The notes: generated by a model from the sequence alone, not told the origin. 32,274 bases of DNA from Pseudomonadota bacterium (GCA_023399375.1 JAEWPX010000101.1:1-32274); one strand, 5' to 3'; counted from the first letter of the stretch, positions 1 through 8,154 are shown. Numbers and translations: made by a program.

Positions 1-172
1 TGGCCATGCGCACCATGGCGCTCATGCGCGACGCGGTGCTGTCGATCTGGGCCATGGAGCCCTGGCGCTGCCAGTGGGCGTTGGCCAGAAACAGGCCGGC
101 GAAGGCCAGGACGGTCAGGCCGGAGACGAGCAGCAGCACCTTGAGGCCGAGGGAACGGGAAACGACGCCCAT
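1..172 (-). CDS. N-terminal fragment of a membrane sensor/chemoreceptor-like protein
   Basis: Only the first 57 codons are inside the window; the gene runs off the left edge. The start ATG (170-172) is preceded by an AGGAG ribosome site about eight bases upstream. The peptide begins MGVVSRSLGLKVLLLVSG and continues into a single hydrophobic segment (about residues 9-28), then a polar stretch rich in Ser, Met and Arg. A short cytoplasmic N-terminus, one membrane helix and a presumed periplasmic domain is the usual opening of methyl-accepting chemotaxis proteins, sensor kinases and diguanylate cyclases; which one cannot be told from the fragment. It lies downstream of the tetraheme cytochrome on the same strand with a 112-base gap, so it may sense a redox or ligand signal connected with that cytochrome (inference). 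Confidence 0.6.
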   Translation of the reverse strand, partial: MGVVSRSLGLKVLLLVSGLTVLAFAGLFLANAHWQRQGSMAQIDSTASRMSAMVRMA

Positions 173-192
173 CACGACACTCCTCGCATCGC

Positions 193-225
193 GCCCCCGG
201 AATCCGAACGGCGACATCCGGGGGC
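193..225 (-). other. GC-rich hairpin in the leader of the sensor gene
   Basis: A perfect 9-bp inverted repeat (193-201 with 217-225, GCCCCCGGA / TCCGGGGGC, 15-base loop) lies about 20 bases upstream of the sensor start codon. No T-run follows it on either strand, so it is more likely an RNA stability or processing element between the cytochrome and sensor genes than a terminator. Confidence 0.4.
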
Positions 226-251
226 GTTCTCCTTGAAAGGTTGGAACGCTG

Positions 252-297
252 AAAAATACTGGCGTATTTTTACGGAGCGCACCGCTAGTGCGCTCCG
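252..297 (-). terminator. Double hairpin at the end of the tetraheme cytochrome gene
   Basis: A perfect 10-bp inverted repeat (273-282 with 288-297) has the cytochrome TAG stop codon (285-287) in its five-base loop. It is followed on the reverse strand by a second, AT-rich 8-bp inverted repeat (252-259 with 264-271) that ends in five Ts. The pair looks like a strong or partial terminator that would lower expression of the downstream sensor relative to the cytochrome. Confidence 0.55.
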
Positions 298-788
298 GCG
301 AAGAGCATGGGCTTGAAGTTGAAGTTGCGCACGCGCTCGGCGTTGTGACAGCCTTCGCAGTCGGCCATGGCGAGCTTGTTCTTGATCAGCGCGGGATCGC
401 CGCCGGCATCGACATGGGCCGAACCCGGGCCGTGGCAGACCTCGCAGCCGGCGTTGGCCAGCGCCGGGGTCTTCTCGAAGCTCACGAAGCCGCCGGGCTT
501 GCCGTAGCCCGTGGTGTGGCAGACGAAGCAGCCGGCCAGTTCTTCGGGCGTGAGCTTTTTCGCCATGATCTTGACCGATTCCGAGGAGTGGGCTTTCTTG
601 GAATACTTGGAGTAGGATTCGTACTCCTTGGCGTGGCAGTCCTTGCAGGCCGCCGAGCCGACGTAGGAGGCGTTTTTCGCCGCGTCGGGAGCCGCCGCGG
701 GCGTTTGGGCCGATGCCGGCCAGGACATGCAGAGGAAAATACCCGTCGCAAGACACGCCGAAAGAAAAGAGCGCCAATGAACCGTCAT
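285..788 (-). CDS. Periplasmic tetraheme cytochrome c (cytochrome c554-like family)
   Basis: The 167-residue protein starts with a Sec signal peptide (hydrophobic residues about 8-25, likely cleavage after ASA, residue 27). The mature part has four CxxCH heme-c attachment motifs, at Cys48, Cys87, Cys115 and Cys144, so it should be a soluble periplasmic tetraheme electron carrier. A segment rich in Tyr, Ser and Lys follows the first heme, and GCEVCHGPGSAH surrounds the third; this spacing resembles the cytochrome c554/NapC-related 'cytochrome c family' proteins of sulfate reducers rather than the tetraheme cytochrome c3 type. A GGAG ribosome site nine bases before the ATG and a good promoter upstream support the start. 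The redox partner is unknown; the neighbouring sensor and the octaheme bd-like complex in this window are candidates by context only. Confidence 0.9.
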   Translation of the reverse strand: MTVHWRSFLSACLATGIFLCMSWPASAQTPAAAPDAAKNASYVGSAACKDCHAKEYESYSKYSKKAHSSESVKIMAKKLTPEELAGCFVCHTTGYGKPGGFVSFEKTPALANAGCEVCHGPGSAHVDAGGDPALIKNKLAMADCEGCHNAERVRNFNFKPMLFAGAH

Positions 789-826
789 GGACCGGGCTCC
801 TCTGCTGCTGGTGGGAAATAAGGAAA

Positions 827-855
827 AGCATATCCTATTCGCGAGGCCGGATCAA
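827..855 (-). promoter_or_regulatory. Sigma70-type promoter for the tetraheme cytochrome gene
   Basis: On the reverse strand a -35 box TTGATC (855-850) is separated by 17 bases from a -10 box TATGCT (832-827), about 38 bases before the start codon. The spacing is ideal and the local sequence is AT-richer than its surroundings. Found by eye. Confidence 0.5.
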
Positions 856-945
856 GGCGGTATCCCGCGAGGCGAGGTTGGATCGCGCTTTTTTTCTCGA
901 AAGGATTGTCCGTAGTGGGCGCGAGCAGGACCTCGCGCGCTGCGC

Positions 946-976
946 AAAAAAAGCCCGGCGGGCCATCCCGCCGGGC
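946..976 (-). terminator. Intrinsic terminator of purL
   Basis: A perfect 10-bp GC stem (953-962 with 967-976) and a four-base loop are followed on the reverse strand by seven Ts (952-946). It lies 33 bases after the purL stop and should end the reverse-strand menaquinone/purL transcript. Confidence 0.9.
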
Positions 977-1009
977 GTGTGCGTCCGGATCGGAAAACGC
1001 GGGCGAAGG

Positions 1010-4006
1010 CTACCAGTCGAGGGTGGCCTTGAAAGCGTGGGCCAGGTCGTCGGCCTGTTCGGCGCACAGGATTTCGGAGCTGCGGCGCAGGACCAGTTCG
1101 GCGCCGTCGGCGACGCCGCCGAGCAGGCCCAGGGCCTGTCCCGCGAAAAGCGCCTCGAACGCGGCCTTATCTTCCGCGGCCACCGTGACCACGAGGCGGC
1201 TTGGCGATTCGCTGTAGAGCAGTTCCAGGTCGGTGAGCCCCGCCTCGGCCGGCGCGGCGGCGAGGTCCAGGTCCGCGCCGAGCCGGCCGCCGATGGCCAT
1301 CTCGGCCAGGGCCACGGCCAGACCGCCGTCGGAGCAGTCGTGGCAGGCGGAAACGAGCCCGCGGCGCATGGCCGCGTGCAGGCTGCGGTAGCGTTCGCGG
1401 GCCGGCAGGGCGTCCACCTGGGGTACGTCGGGGGAGGTGAAGCCGAGTTCGTCCGCCAGTTCCGAAGCGCCGAGCTCACGGCGCGTGACGCCGAGCACGT
1501 AGACCAGCTCGCCTGCGGCCTTGAAGTCGGACGTCACGACGCGGGAGACGTCGGGCACGAAGCCCATGACGGAAAAAAGCACGGTCGGCGGGATGGAGAT
1601 CTTGGCCCCGCCGCCGGAGTAGTCGTTTTTCATGGAGTCCTTGCCCGAGACGCACGGCGTGCGGAACGCGCGGCAGAAATGGGCCAGGGCCATGTTGGCC
1701 CGCACGAGTTGGGCCAGCTTGTAGCGCCCGTCCGGGGTCTTTTCCGACTCCACCGGGTCGCACCAGCAGAAGTTGTCCACGCCGGCCAGCCGCGCCGGGT
1801 CGGCCCCGACGGCCACGGCCCCGCGCACCGCCTCGTCGATGGCCGCGGCCATCATCCAATAGGCGTCGATGTCGGAGTAGCGCGGGCAGATGCCGTGGGA
1901 GAGCGCCACGCCCTCGGGGCGCGACAGGTCCGGGCGCAGCACGCCGGCGTCGGAAGGGCCGTCGCGGCGCGCGCCGCAAAGCGGCTTGACCGCCGAGCCG
2001 CCCTTGACCTCGTGGTCGTACTGCCGCACCACGTATTCCTTGCTGCAGATATTGAGCCGGCCGAGCATGCGTTTAAGCAGCGCGCCGTGGCCGCCGGCGG
2101 GCATCGCCGGTTCGGTGCGGGCGATCTGCGGCTTTTTCCAGGTCGCGGCCAGGCGCATGCGCGGCGTGCCGTCGTGCAGGAAGTCCATGTCGATGTAGGC
2201 CACCGTGCGCTTGCCGTGGTAGACGCGCAGGTAGCCCGAGTCGGTGAAGTTGCCGAGTTCGGTGGACTCGACGCCCATTTCCCGCGACAGCTTCATGAAG
2301 GCCGCGAACTGCGCGGGCGGCACGGCCACGGTCATGCGCTCCTGGGCCTCGGAGGTGAGGATCTCCCAGGGCACGAGACCGTCGTACTTGAGCGGTACGC
2401 GGTCGAGGTAGAGCTCGCAGCCGCCCGAGTCCCGGGCCATCTCGCCGACGGAGCTCGAAAGCCCGCCCGCGCCGTTGTCCGTGATGGCGCTATAGAGCCC
2501 CAGGTCCCGGGCGCGCATGAGGAAGTCGTACATGCGGCGCTGGGTGATCGGGTCGCCGATCTGCACGGCCGTGGCCGGGGAACCCTCGTGCAGCTCCTCG
2601 GAGGAGAAGGTCGCGCCGTGGATGCCGTCCTTGCCCACGCGGCCGCCGACCATGACGATGTAGTCGCCGGGCCGGGCCTTTTTGACGTAGCTCGGCTTGC
2701 CGCCAAGCGTCGCGGGCAACATGCCCACCGTGCCGCAAAAGACCAGCGGCTTGCCGAGGAAGCGCTCGTCGAACACGATGGAGCCGTTGACCGTGGGCAC
2801 GCCGGACTTGTTGCCGCCGTGCTCCACGCCCTCGCGCACGCCCTCGAGCACTCGGCGCGGGTGGAGCAGGCGCGGCGGCAGTTCGCCGGCGAAAAACGGC
2901 GAGGCGAAGCAGAAGACGTCGGTGTTGCAGAGAAGGTTCGCGCCCATGCCCGTGCCCATGGGGTCGCGGTTGACGCCGACGATGCCGGTCAGCGCGCCGC
3001 CGTAGGGATCGAGCGCCGAGGGGCTGTTGTGGGTCTCCACCTTGATGCACAGGTGCATGTCCTCGGTGAAGCGCACCACGCCCGCGTTGTCGGAAAAGAC
3101 CGACAGGCAGAAGTCGTCGTCGCCGAGCGCCTTGCGGATGTCCTTGGTCGCGCCCTGGATAAAGGTCTTGTACAGGCTGTCGATGACCTGGTCCGTGCCT
3201 GCTTCCTCGTCGCGGTAGTCGATGACGGCGTTGAAGATCTTGTGCTTGCAGTGCTCGGACCATGTCTGGGCGATGCACTCGAGCTCGACGTCCGTGGGGT
3301 TGTGGATGAGCCCCCAGACCACCCGGCGCATCTTGAAGCCGGGGCGGCCGAAATATTCGCGGATGGCCCACCATTCGGGCAGGGACAGGGCCAGGGTGCG
3401 CTCGCGCCCGAGCGCCAGCATCTGGTCCTCGAGCATGTTGAAGATGTCCGGGGTCTCGACCGTGGCGCTGGCCTGGCCCGTGACCTTGGCCGCGCGGGGG
3501 GCGAACCCGGGCGCGGCGCGCCAGGCGTCGCCCGAGGCGATCTCGTGGCGCTGGAGCAGGTCGTTGCCGAGCAGGTCCACGGCCACGCGCGTGGCGGCCG
3601 CGGCGTCGGGCAGGCCCGCGACGTGGTACTGGGCGGCGGTGTAGACGGCGAGGGCCGCGCGGCGTTCCTCGGAGAGCCCGAGCGCCAGGGCCACGGTGTC
3701 CCTGGCGGTGCGCGCCTCGTTGTCCGTGACGCCGGGGCGGTAGGCGATCTCGATGACCCAGTCGGTCTCGTCGCCGCCCGGGGAAAGCGGGGCGAGGGAG
3801 GCTTCCTGGACTACGGGGTCGTGCAGGGCGCCGGCGTCGGCCACGGCGCGGACTTCGTCTTCGCTTAAGCCGTCTATGGTGAAGATCTTGACGATGCGCA
3901 CGGAGCGCACGGGCATGTGGAGTTCGCTTTCGATCTTGCCGGCCACGCGCTGACCGACCGTATCGGTAACGCTCGGGCGAAGGCCCACGGCGAGGCGGGT
4001 GAGCAT
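1010..4006 (-). CDS. purL: Phosphoribosylformylglycinamidine synthase (PurS-PurL type, no glutaminase domain)
   Basis: This cytoplasmic 998-residue enzyme makes FGAM from FGAR, ATP and an amide nitrogen, the fourth step of purine synthesis. The first ~170 residues look like the N-terminal PurS-like region of long FGAM synthases. The catalytic core follows, with TWSEHCKHKIFN, KVETHNSPSALDPYGGA and GTGMGANLL, then a second AIR-synthase-like half with GKDSMKND and CHDCSDGGLAVALAE. At 998 residues it is longer than the ~740-residue three-subunit PurL and shorter than the ~1250-1300-residue single-chain enzyme. It stops after the second half, so the class I glutaminase must come from a separate PurQ outside the window. 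A ribosome site (AGGA) precedes the ATG. It is the last gene before a strong terminator and lies 56 bases after the prenyl synthase. Confidence 0.95.
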   Translation of the reverse strand: MLTRLAVGLRPSVTDTVGQRVAGKIESELHMPVRSVRIVKIFTIDGLSEDEVRAVADAGALHDPVVQEASLAPLSPGGDETDWVIEIAYRPGVTDNEARTARDTVALALGLSEERRAALAVYTAAQYHVAGLPDAAAATRVAVDLLGNDLLQRHEIASGDAWRAAPGFAPRAAKVTGQASATVETPDIFNMLEDQMLALGRERTLALSLPEWWAIREYFGRPGFKMRRVVWGLIHNPTDVELECIAQTWSEHCKHKIFNAVIDYRDEEAGTDQVIDSLYKTFIQGATKDIRKALGDDDFCLSVFSDNAGVVRFTEDMHLCIKVETHNSPSALDPYGGALTGIVGVNRDPMGTGMGANLLCNTDVFCFASPFFAGELPPRLLHPRRVLEGVREGVEHGGNKSGVPTVNGSIVFDERFLGKPLVFCGTVGMLPATLGGKPSYVKKARPGDYIVMVGGRVGKDGIHGATFSSEELHEGSPATAVQIGDPITQRRMYDFLMRARDLGLYSAITDNGAGGLSSSVGEMARDSGGCELYLDRVPLKYDGLVPWEILTSEAQERMTVAVPPAQFAAFMKLSREMGVESTELGNFTDSGYLRVYHGKRTVAYIDMDFLHDGTPRMRLAATWKKPQIARTEPAMPAGGHGALLKRMLGRLNICSKEYVVRQYDHEVKGGSAVKPLCGARRDGPSDAGVLRPDLSRPEGVALSHGICPRYSDIDAYWMMAAAIDEAVRGAVAVGADPARLAGVDNFCWCDPVESEKTPDGRYKLAQLVRANMALAHFCRAFRTPCVSGKDSMKNDYSGGGAKISIPPTVLFSVMGFVPDVSRVVTSDFKAAGELVYVLGVTRRELGASELADELGFTSPDVPQVDALPARERYRSLHAAMRRGLVSACHDCSDGGLAVALAEMAIGGRLGADLDLAAAPAEAGLTDLELLYSESPSRLVVTVAAEDKAAFEALFAGQALGLLGGVADGAELVLRRSSEILCAEQADDLAHAFKATLDW

Positions 4007-4039
4007 GGCGTTTCCTATCCTGGGGTCCGAGGGTGCGCC

Positions 4040-4063
4040 GGCCAGCCGCCGGCGAGGCTGGCC
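4040..4063 (-). other. Intercistronic hairpin between prenyl synthase and purL
   Basis: An 8-bp perfect inverted repeat (4040-4047 with 4056-4063) begins at the last base of the prenyl synthase stop codon. There is no T-run, so it is unlikely to be a full terminator; it could mark an RNA processing point that separates purL expression from the quinone genes. Confidence 0.35.
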
Positions 4064-5031
4064 TATTTGTCCCGGGCGAGCATGGGCGCCAGCACCTGGC
4101 CGATCAGCTCGGTCTCTGGCGAGGGCGGGAACAGCGCCAGGGCGGCCTGGGCTTTTTCCAGGTATGTTGCGGCCATCTCCCGGGTTTTTTCGGCATGGCC
4201 GCCGGCGACGATATTGCCGCGCAAATATTCGATGTCCTCGGCGGAGAGCTGGTCCTGGCGAAAGTCCTCGGCCAGGCGTCGCCTGGCGTCGAAGGGCAGC
4301 TCGGAAAGGTAGAGGATCAGCGGCAACGTGACCTTGCCTTCCTTGAGGTCGCCGCCGGTGGGCTTGCCGGACACGGTGGCCGGGGACGTGTAGTCCAGGG
4401 CGTCGTCCACGAGCTGGAAGGCGATGCCGCAGTTGACGCCGAGATTTTTGGCCGCCTCGCAGAGGGTTTCGTTTGCGCCGGCCAGGACCGCGCCGCAGTG
4501 GCAGGCCGCCTGAAGCAGGTAGGCCGTCTTGCCGGTGATGATGGAAAGATACGTGGTAAGCGGCAGGTCCACGTCGCGCAGGTGGGCGATTTCGAGGATC
4601 TCGCCCGTGGCCGTCTGCAGCAGGGCCTCGGAGAGGATGCGCGTGAGCTCGGGATTGTCGTATTCGGCCACGGTGCGGTTGGCCAGGGCCAGCAGCACGT
4701 CGCCGGCGAGGATGGTGTGCGTCGCGCCGAAGCGCATGTGCGCGGATTCCCGGCCCCGGCGCAGCGTCGCGCCGTCCACGATGTCGTCGTGCAAAAGCGT
4801 GGCCGAGTGCAGGAATTCCAGGGAGCAGGCGAGCGGGTAGCCGTCGTCGCCGCGATGGCCCAATGCGCGGGCCACGAGGATGGTGAGCAGCGGACGCAGG
4901 CGCTTGCCTCCGGCCAAAAGCACATGGCGCACCACCGGCTGGACCAGGGGGGAGAGCGTGTCCGCCTGCTCCTCCAGGTAGCTGTTGATGGCCGGGACTT
5001 CCCGAGATAATATGTCCGCGAAATCGCTCAT
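4063..5031 (-). CDS. ispB: Long-chain polyprenyl diphosphate synthase
   Basis: This 322-residue all-trans prenyl transferase adds isopentenyl units to an allylic diphosphate to build the isoprenoid tail. Both aspartate-rich magnesium-binding motifs are present: DDIVD in LLHDDIVDGATLRRG (first) and DDALD in FQLVDDALDYTS (second), with GGKRLRP near residue 42. Length and motifs fit octaprenyl/heptaprenyl/solanesyl synthases. The residues that set chain length cannot be read reliably by eye. It starts ten bases after the mqnD stop, so the tail is probably made for menaquinone; a role in other polyprenols is possible. The ribosome site is weak (AGCGG), which suggests coupling to mqnD translation. 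Confidence 0.9.
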   Translation of the reverse strand: MSDFADILSREVPAINSYLEEQADTLSPLVQPVVRHVLLAGGKRLRPLLTILVARALGHRGDDGYPLACSLEFLHSATLLHDDIVDGATLRRGRESAHMRFGATHTILAGDVLLALANRTVAEYDNPELTRILSEALLQTATGEILEIAHLRDVDLPLTTYLSIITGKTAYLLQAACHCGAVLAGANETLCEAAKNLGVNCGIAFQLVDDALDYTSPATVSGKPTGGDLKEGKVTLPLILYLSELPFDARRRLAEDFRQDQLSAEDIEYLRGNIVAGGHAEKTREMAATYLEKAQAALALFPPSPETELIGQVLAPMLARDK

Positions 5032-5041
5032 CCGCTGGCGT

Positions 5042-5908
5042 TTAACAGTATTGGTCCGGGGCTGGCAAGGGGGGATCGGCCGGGAAACGGCCCTGCGACG
5101 CCAGCTTTTCCAGTTCCGCCAGCGCGAGCCGTCCCGTTTCCCCCATGGCGAGGCTCAATTCCCCGACATAGGCCTCGATGTGGGCCGCGATCACGGCCTC
5201 GTTCTTCTCCCGCGCAAGCAGCCTCGCCAAGGGAGCCACCGCCTGGGGCTGAGCCCGGGCGGCAAGCAGGCTCTCGCGCACGACTTTCCCCACGGCGGCG
5301 ATGCGCGCCTCCCCCAGGCTGCGTTTGGCCAGGATCACGCCGAGCGGCACGGGCGAGGCCGGCACGCGCGCCTGCCACCAGGCCCCGAGGTCGAGCAGCA
5401 AGCGCAGGCCGTGGTCGGCCGCGGCCAGGGCGGTTTCGTGGATGAGCAGGCCCGCCTCGGCGCGTCCGTCGCGTACGGCGGCGACGATTGCGTCGTAGCG
5501 CACCGGAACGAACGCGGCGTCCGGCACGGGCAGATCGTCCCGGCCGTGGGGTTCGGCCAGGGCGGCGCGCAGCAGCGTCGCCGCCGTGGTGCGCAGGCCC
5601 GGCACGGCCACGCGCGTCGGCCGGCCGCGGTAGCCTTGGGGCACGACGAGCTTGGGACCCGCGCCGAAGCCGAAGGCCGCGCCGGCCGGCAGTACGGCGT
5701 ACGTCCCGGCCAGGGGCGCGGCCATGGCCGCCGAGACCTTGACCACGTCGAACGCCCCGGCGAGCGCCGCTTCGTTTAGGGTCTCCACATCTTCGAAGGC
5801 GAAGGCGGCCCGGAGGTCGGGCAGGCCGACCATGCCGAGAATCCAGCCGCCGAAAATGCAGACATCGTTGGGACAGGGCGAAATGGCGACGGTGACGACG
5901 TCAGGCAT
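5042..5908 (-). CDS. mqnD: 1,4-dihydroxy-6-naphthoate synthase of the futalosine pathway
   Basis: This 288-residue protein begins MPDVVTVAISPCPNDVCIFG; the SPCPND motif near the N-terminus is the hallmark of MqnD. MqnD converts cyclic dehypoxanthine futalosine into 1,4-dihydroxy-6-naphthoate, the later head-group precursor of menaquinone in organisms without the MenF-MenB route. The fold is a periplasmic-binding-protein-like two-lobe structure, and later features (VSAAMAAPLAG, VPQGYRGRPTRVAVPG, EAGLLIHETAL) match the family. The reading frame is open far upstream, but this ATG was chosen because it begins the conserved domain and overlaps the mqnB stop codon by eight bases (5901-5908), implying translational coupling. 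The other pathway genes (mqnA, mqnC, mqnE) are not in the window. Confidence 0.93.
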   Translation of the reverse strand: MPDVVTVAISPCPNDVCIFGGWILGMVGLPDLRAAFAFEDVETLNEAALAGAFDVVKVSAAMAAPLAGTYAVLPAGAAFGFGAGPKLVVPQGYRGRPTRVAVPGLRTTAATLLRAALAEPHGRDDLPVPDAAFVPVRYDAIVAAVRDGRAEAGLLIHETALAAADHGLRLLLDLGAWWQARVPASPVPLGVILAKRSLGEARIAAVGKVVRESLLAARAQPQAVAPLARLLAREKNEAVIAAHIEAYVGELSLAMGETGRLALAELEKLASQGRFPADPPLPAPDQYC

Positions 5909-6713
5909 GGCGAGAGGCTCCGGAAAACAGGGCGGCCACGGCCCGGCCCAGCGCGGCGAACGCTCCGGGCAGGTCCCAGGCGTCGGGCGGGCGGCGGCCG
6001 ACCTGGTTGGAAATGCTGCGCAGCTCCAGAAACGGCAGCCCGGCCGCGGCCGCGGCGAGCCCCAGGCTGAAGCCTTCCATGGATTCGGCCACGGCCCGGT
6101 ACTTGCGGGCCAGGACCAGCGCCCGGGCATCGTCGCCGGAGACGCCGGCCACGGTGACACACGGGCCGCACAGCGCGTCTTCGGGAAGGCGCAGGCCCAT
6201 GGCCGCGACAGCCCCGGCCGGGTCCAGCGGCAGCAGGTCGCGTACCGGCGAGCCGCCCGGGGACAGCTGGGGAAAGGCCAGCCCCGCGCCGTCCGTGCCG
6301 GCTCCGGTGCGGATGCCGTATTCGGGCAGCGCTTCGCAGCTTGCCGCGACCAGTGAGGAAAGCGGCGCGACTGCGGTGTCGTAGCTGCCGGCGATGCCGC
6401 AGTTGACGATGCCGCCCAGGGCGTCGCCGTGGATGCCGAGCATGCGTCCGGCGGCAAGCGCCGCGGCCACGGGGCCGACGCCGGTGACGCACAGAAGCGT
6501 CTCGCGTCCGCCGCGCGTCCAGGTTACGGCGCCGCCGGGAGCGGGCGCGGCGGGCGCGCCGAGCGGGCCGAAGGCGGCGGCGTATTCCCTGGCCGTGGCC
6601 AGGCAGAAGAGGAGCAGGGAACGCCTCCGGGAGCCGGGAGGGACGGCGTCCCTCCCGGACCTCCCTTGCGGGGGCGGGCCGCCCGGAGGCGTCGTTGCGT
6701 TGGCGCTGGGCAT
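5901..6713 (-). CDS. mqnB: Futalosine hydrolase
   Basis: MqnB removes hypoxanthine from futalosine, giving dehypoxanthine futalosine. The protein shows the nucleoside-phosphorylase/hydrolase fold signatures: VTGVGPVAAALAAGRML, NCGIAGSYD, a substrate-contacting VAESMEGFSLGLAA and ELRSISNQVG near the end. The family usually starts within a few residues of the segment LLLFCLATAREY, which here begins about 33 residues into the frame. The preceding residues, rich in Pro, Gly and Arg, are encoded by a palindromic repeat (6621-6692). The only in-frame ATG is at 6713, without an evident ribosome site. A CTG at 6618 six bases after GGAGG is an alternative start. The catalytic part is well supported; the N-terminus is uncertain. 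It overlaps mqnD by eight bases. Confidence 0.88.
   Translation of the reverse strand: MPSANATTPPGGPPPQGRSGRDAVPPGSRRRSLLLFCLATAREYAAAFGPLGAPAAPAPGGAVTWTRGGRETLLCVTGVGPVAAALAAGRMLGIHGDALGGIVNCGIAGSYDTAVAPLSSLVAASCEALPEYGIRTGAGTDGAGLAFPQLSPGGSPVRDLLPLDPAGAVAAMGLRLPEDALCGPCVTVAGVSGDDARALVLARKYRAVAESMEGFSLGLAAAAAGLPFLELRSISNQVGRRPPDAWDLPGAFAALGRAVAALFSGASRHA
6621..6692. repeat. Nested palindromic element at the 5' end of mqnB
   Basis: An outer 11-bp perfect inverted repeat (6621-6631 with 6682-6692) encloses an inner 11-bp perfect stem with a three-base loop (6634-6644 with 6648-6658). Its plus-strand framework, ACGCCTCCGG, a GC-rich hairpin, then GGACC, recurs at 8372-8415. This marks it as a dispersed REP-like element rather than mqnB-specific coding sequence, although the mqnB frame is open through it. 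Confidence 0.7.
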
Positions 6714-6726
6714 CGGCGGCCGCGGG

Positions 6727-8040
6727 CTACAGGGTCCAGTAGCGGAAGCCGGCGGCTTCGGCGGCGGCGCGTCCGTAGAGCCCCTTGACGTCCACGAGGA
6801 TGGGCTCGGCGCTCGGACGGAACCATGTCGCCAGTTCTTCGAGCGACAGGGACTTGAAGGCGTCGTGGGACACGGCCACGATCAGGGCGTCGAGGTCGCG
6901 CAGTTCCTCGACCGGCGCCAGCGTCAGGCCGTATTCCTCGCGGGCCTCCTCGGGCGCAGCCATGGGATCGTGGACCAGCACCCGGATGCGGAACTCGCAA
7001 AGCTCGCGCACGATGTCCACGACCTTGGTGTTGCGCAGATCCGGCACGTTCTCCTTGAACGTGAGCCCGAGCACCCCGACCCGGGCGCAGGCCGCGCGGC
7101 AGTCGGAGCGGATGATCATCTTGATGGTGGCCTCGGCCACATGCTTGCCGATGGAATCGTTGATGCGCCGGCCGGCAGGGATGACCTGCGGATGCAGGTC
7201 CAGGCTCTGGGCCTTGTAGAGCAGGTAGTAGGGGTCCACGCCGATGCAGTGTCCACCGACCAGGCCCGGCCGAAACGGCAGGAAGTTCCATTTGGTCTCG
7301 GCGGCGCGCAGCACGTCGATGGTGTCGATGTCCAGGCGCTCGCAAATGAGCGACAGCTCGTTCATGAGCGCGATGTTGATGTCGCGCTGGGTGTTTTCGA
7401 TGACCTTGGCCGCCTCGGCCACCTTGATGGAGGGGGCTTTGTGGATGCCGGCGGTCACCACCGTGCCGTAGACCTCGGCCAGCAGTTCGGTGACTTCCGC
7501 AGTCTGGCCGGCCACGACCTTGACCACGGTCGTCAACGTGTGGACCTTGTCCCCGGGGTTGATGCGCTCCGGGGAGTAGCCGATGAAAAAATCCTTGCCG
7601 GCGCAGAGGTTCGAACCTTTTTCCAGGAGCGGCTGGCAGACCTCTTCGGTGAGGCCGGGGTAGACCGTGGATTCGTAAGCCACCACGGCGCCCGGGCTCA
7701 AATGTTCGGCCAGAAGGCGCGACGCCCCGACGAGCGGCCCCAGGTCCGGGACGCGGTTGGCGTTTATGGGCGTGGGCACGGCCACGATGAAGAACTTGCA
7801 GGCGTCGAGGGCGGCGGGGTCGGCGGTGTAGCGGAGGGAAACCGAGGCCAGGTCGGCCGGATCGACTTCCAGGGTGCTGTCCTGTCCGGACCGCAGTTCC
7901 GCGACGCGCGCGGCCTTGATGTCGAATCCCACCACGTCGAAGTGCCGGGCCAGGGCCACGGCCAGGGGCAGACCCACGTAACCGAGGCCGATGACGGCCA
8001 CAGGCGCGCGTTTGGCGCGGATATCGTCAAAAGTGATCAA
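6727..8040 (-). CDS. Nucleotide-sugar (UDP-HexNAc-type) 6-dehydrogenase
   Basis: This 437-residue enzyme oxidises C6 of a UDP-sugar to the uronate with two NAD+. It has the N-terminal Rossmann motif VIGLGYVGLPLA (about residues 15-26), a middle domain with VVAYESTVYPGLTEEVC and FIGYSPERINPGD, and the catalytic cysteine in GGHCIGVDPYYLL. The C-terminal domain carries VGVLGLTFKENVPDLRN. These sequences fit the TviB/WbpA/CapL branch acting on UDP-GlcNAc or UDP-GalNAc better than plain UDP-glucose dehydrogenase, so a role in surface polysaccharide synthesis is likely; the exact substrate is unproven. Translation starts at a TTG codon (8038-8040) with an AGGAG site seven bases upstream. It is 13 bases upstream of the annotated mqnB start, probably heading the transcript. 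Confidence 0.9.
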   Translation of the reverse strand: MITFDDIRAKRAPVAVIGLGYVGLPLAVALARHFDVVGFDIKAARVAELRSGQDSTLEVDPADLASVSLRYTADPAALDACKFFIVAVPTPINANRVPDLGPLVGASRLLAEHLSPGAVVAYESTVYPGLTEEVCQPLLEKGSNLCAGKDFFIGYSPERINPGDKVHTLTTVVKVVAGQTAEVTELLAEVYGTVVTAGIHKAPSIKVAEAAKVIENTQRDINIALMNELSLICERLDIDTIDVLRAAETKWNFLPFRPGLVGGHCIGVDPYYLLYKAQSLDLHPQVIPAGRRINDSIGKHVAEATIKMIIRSDCRAACARVGVLGLTFKENVPDLRNTKVVDIVRELCEFRIRVLVHDPMAAPEEAREEYGLTLAPVEELRDLDALIVAVSHDAFKSLSLEELATWFRPSAEPILVDVKGLYGRAAAEAAGFRYWTL

Positions 8041-8154
8041 TGAAGGGCTCCTTCTTCATGGAAACGGCGTACTCCCCGGCCCGATAGCGCAAAGCGCGCG
8101 GCCCGGCAAGAAGGGCGTATTTACATGTCCCGGCCGAGCCCGTATCCTGGATGG

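Noticed and set aside
713..3868. Long open frame of over 1000 codons on the forward strand across purL
   Set aside because: It is antisense to a clear PurL reading frame; its translation is a low-complexity mix of Arg, Gly, Ala, His and Val with no domain, which is expected opposite GC-rich coding sequence.
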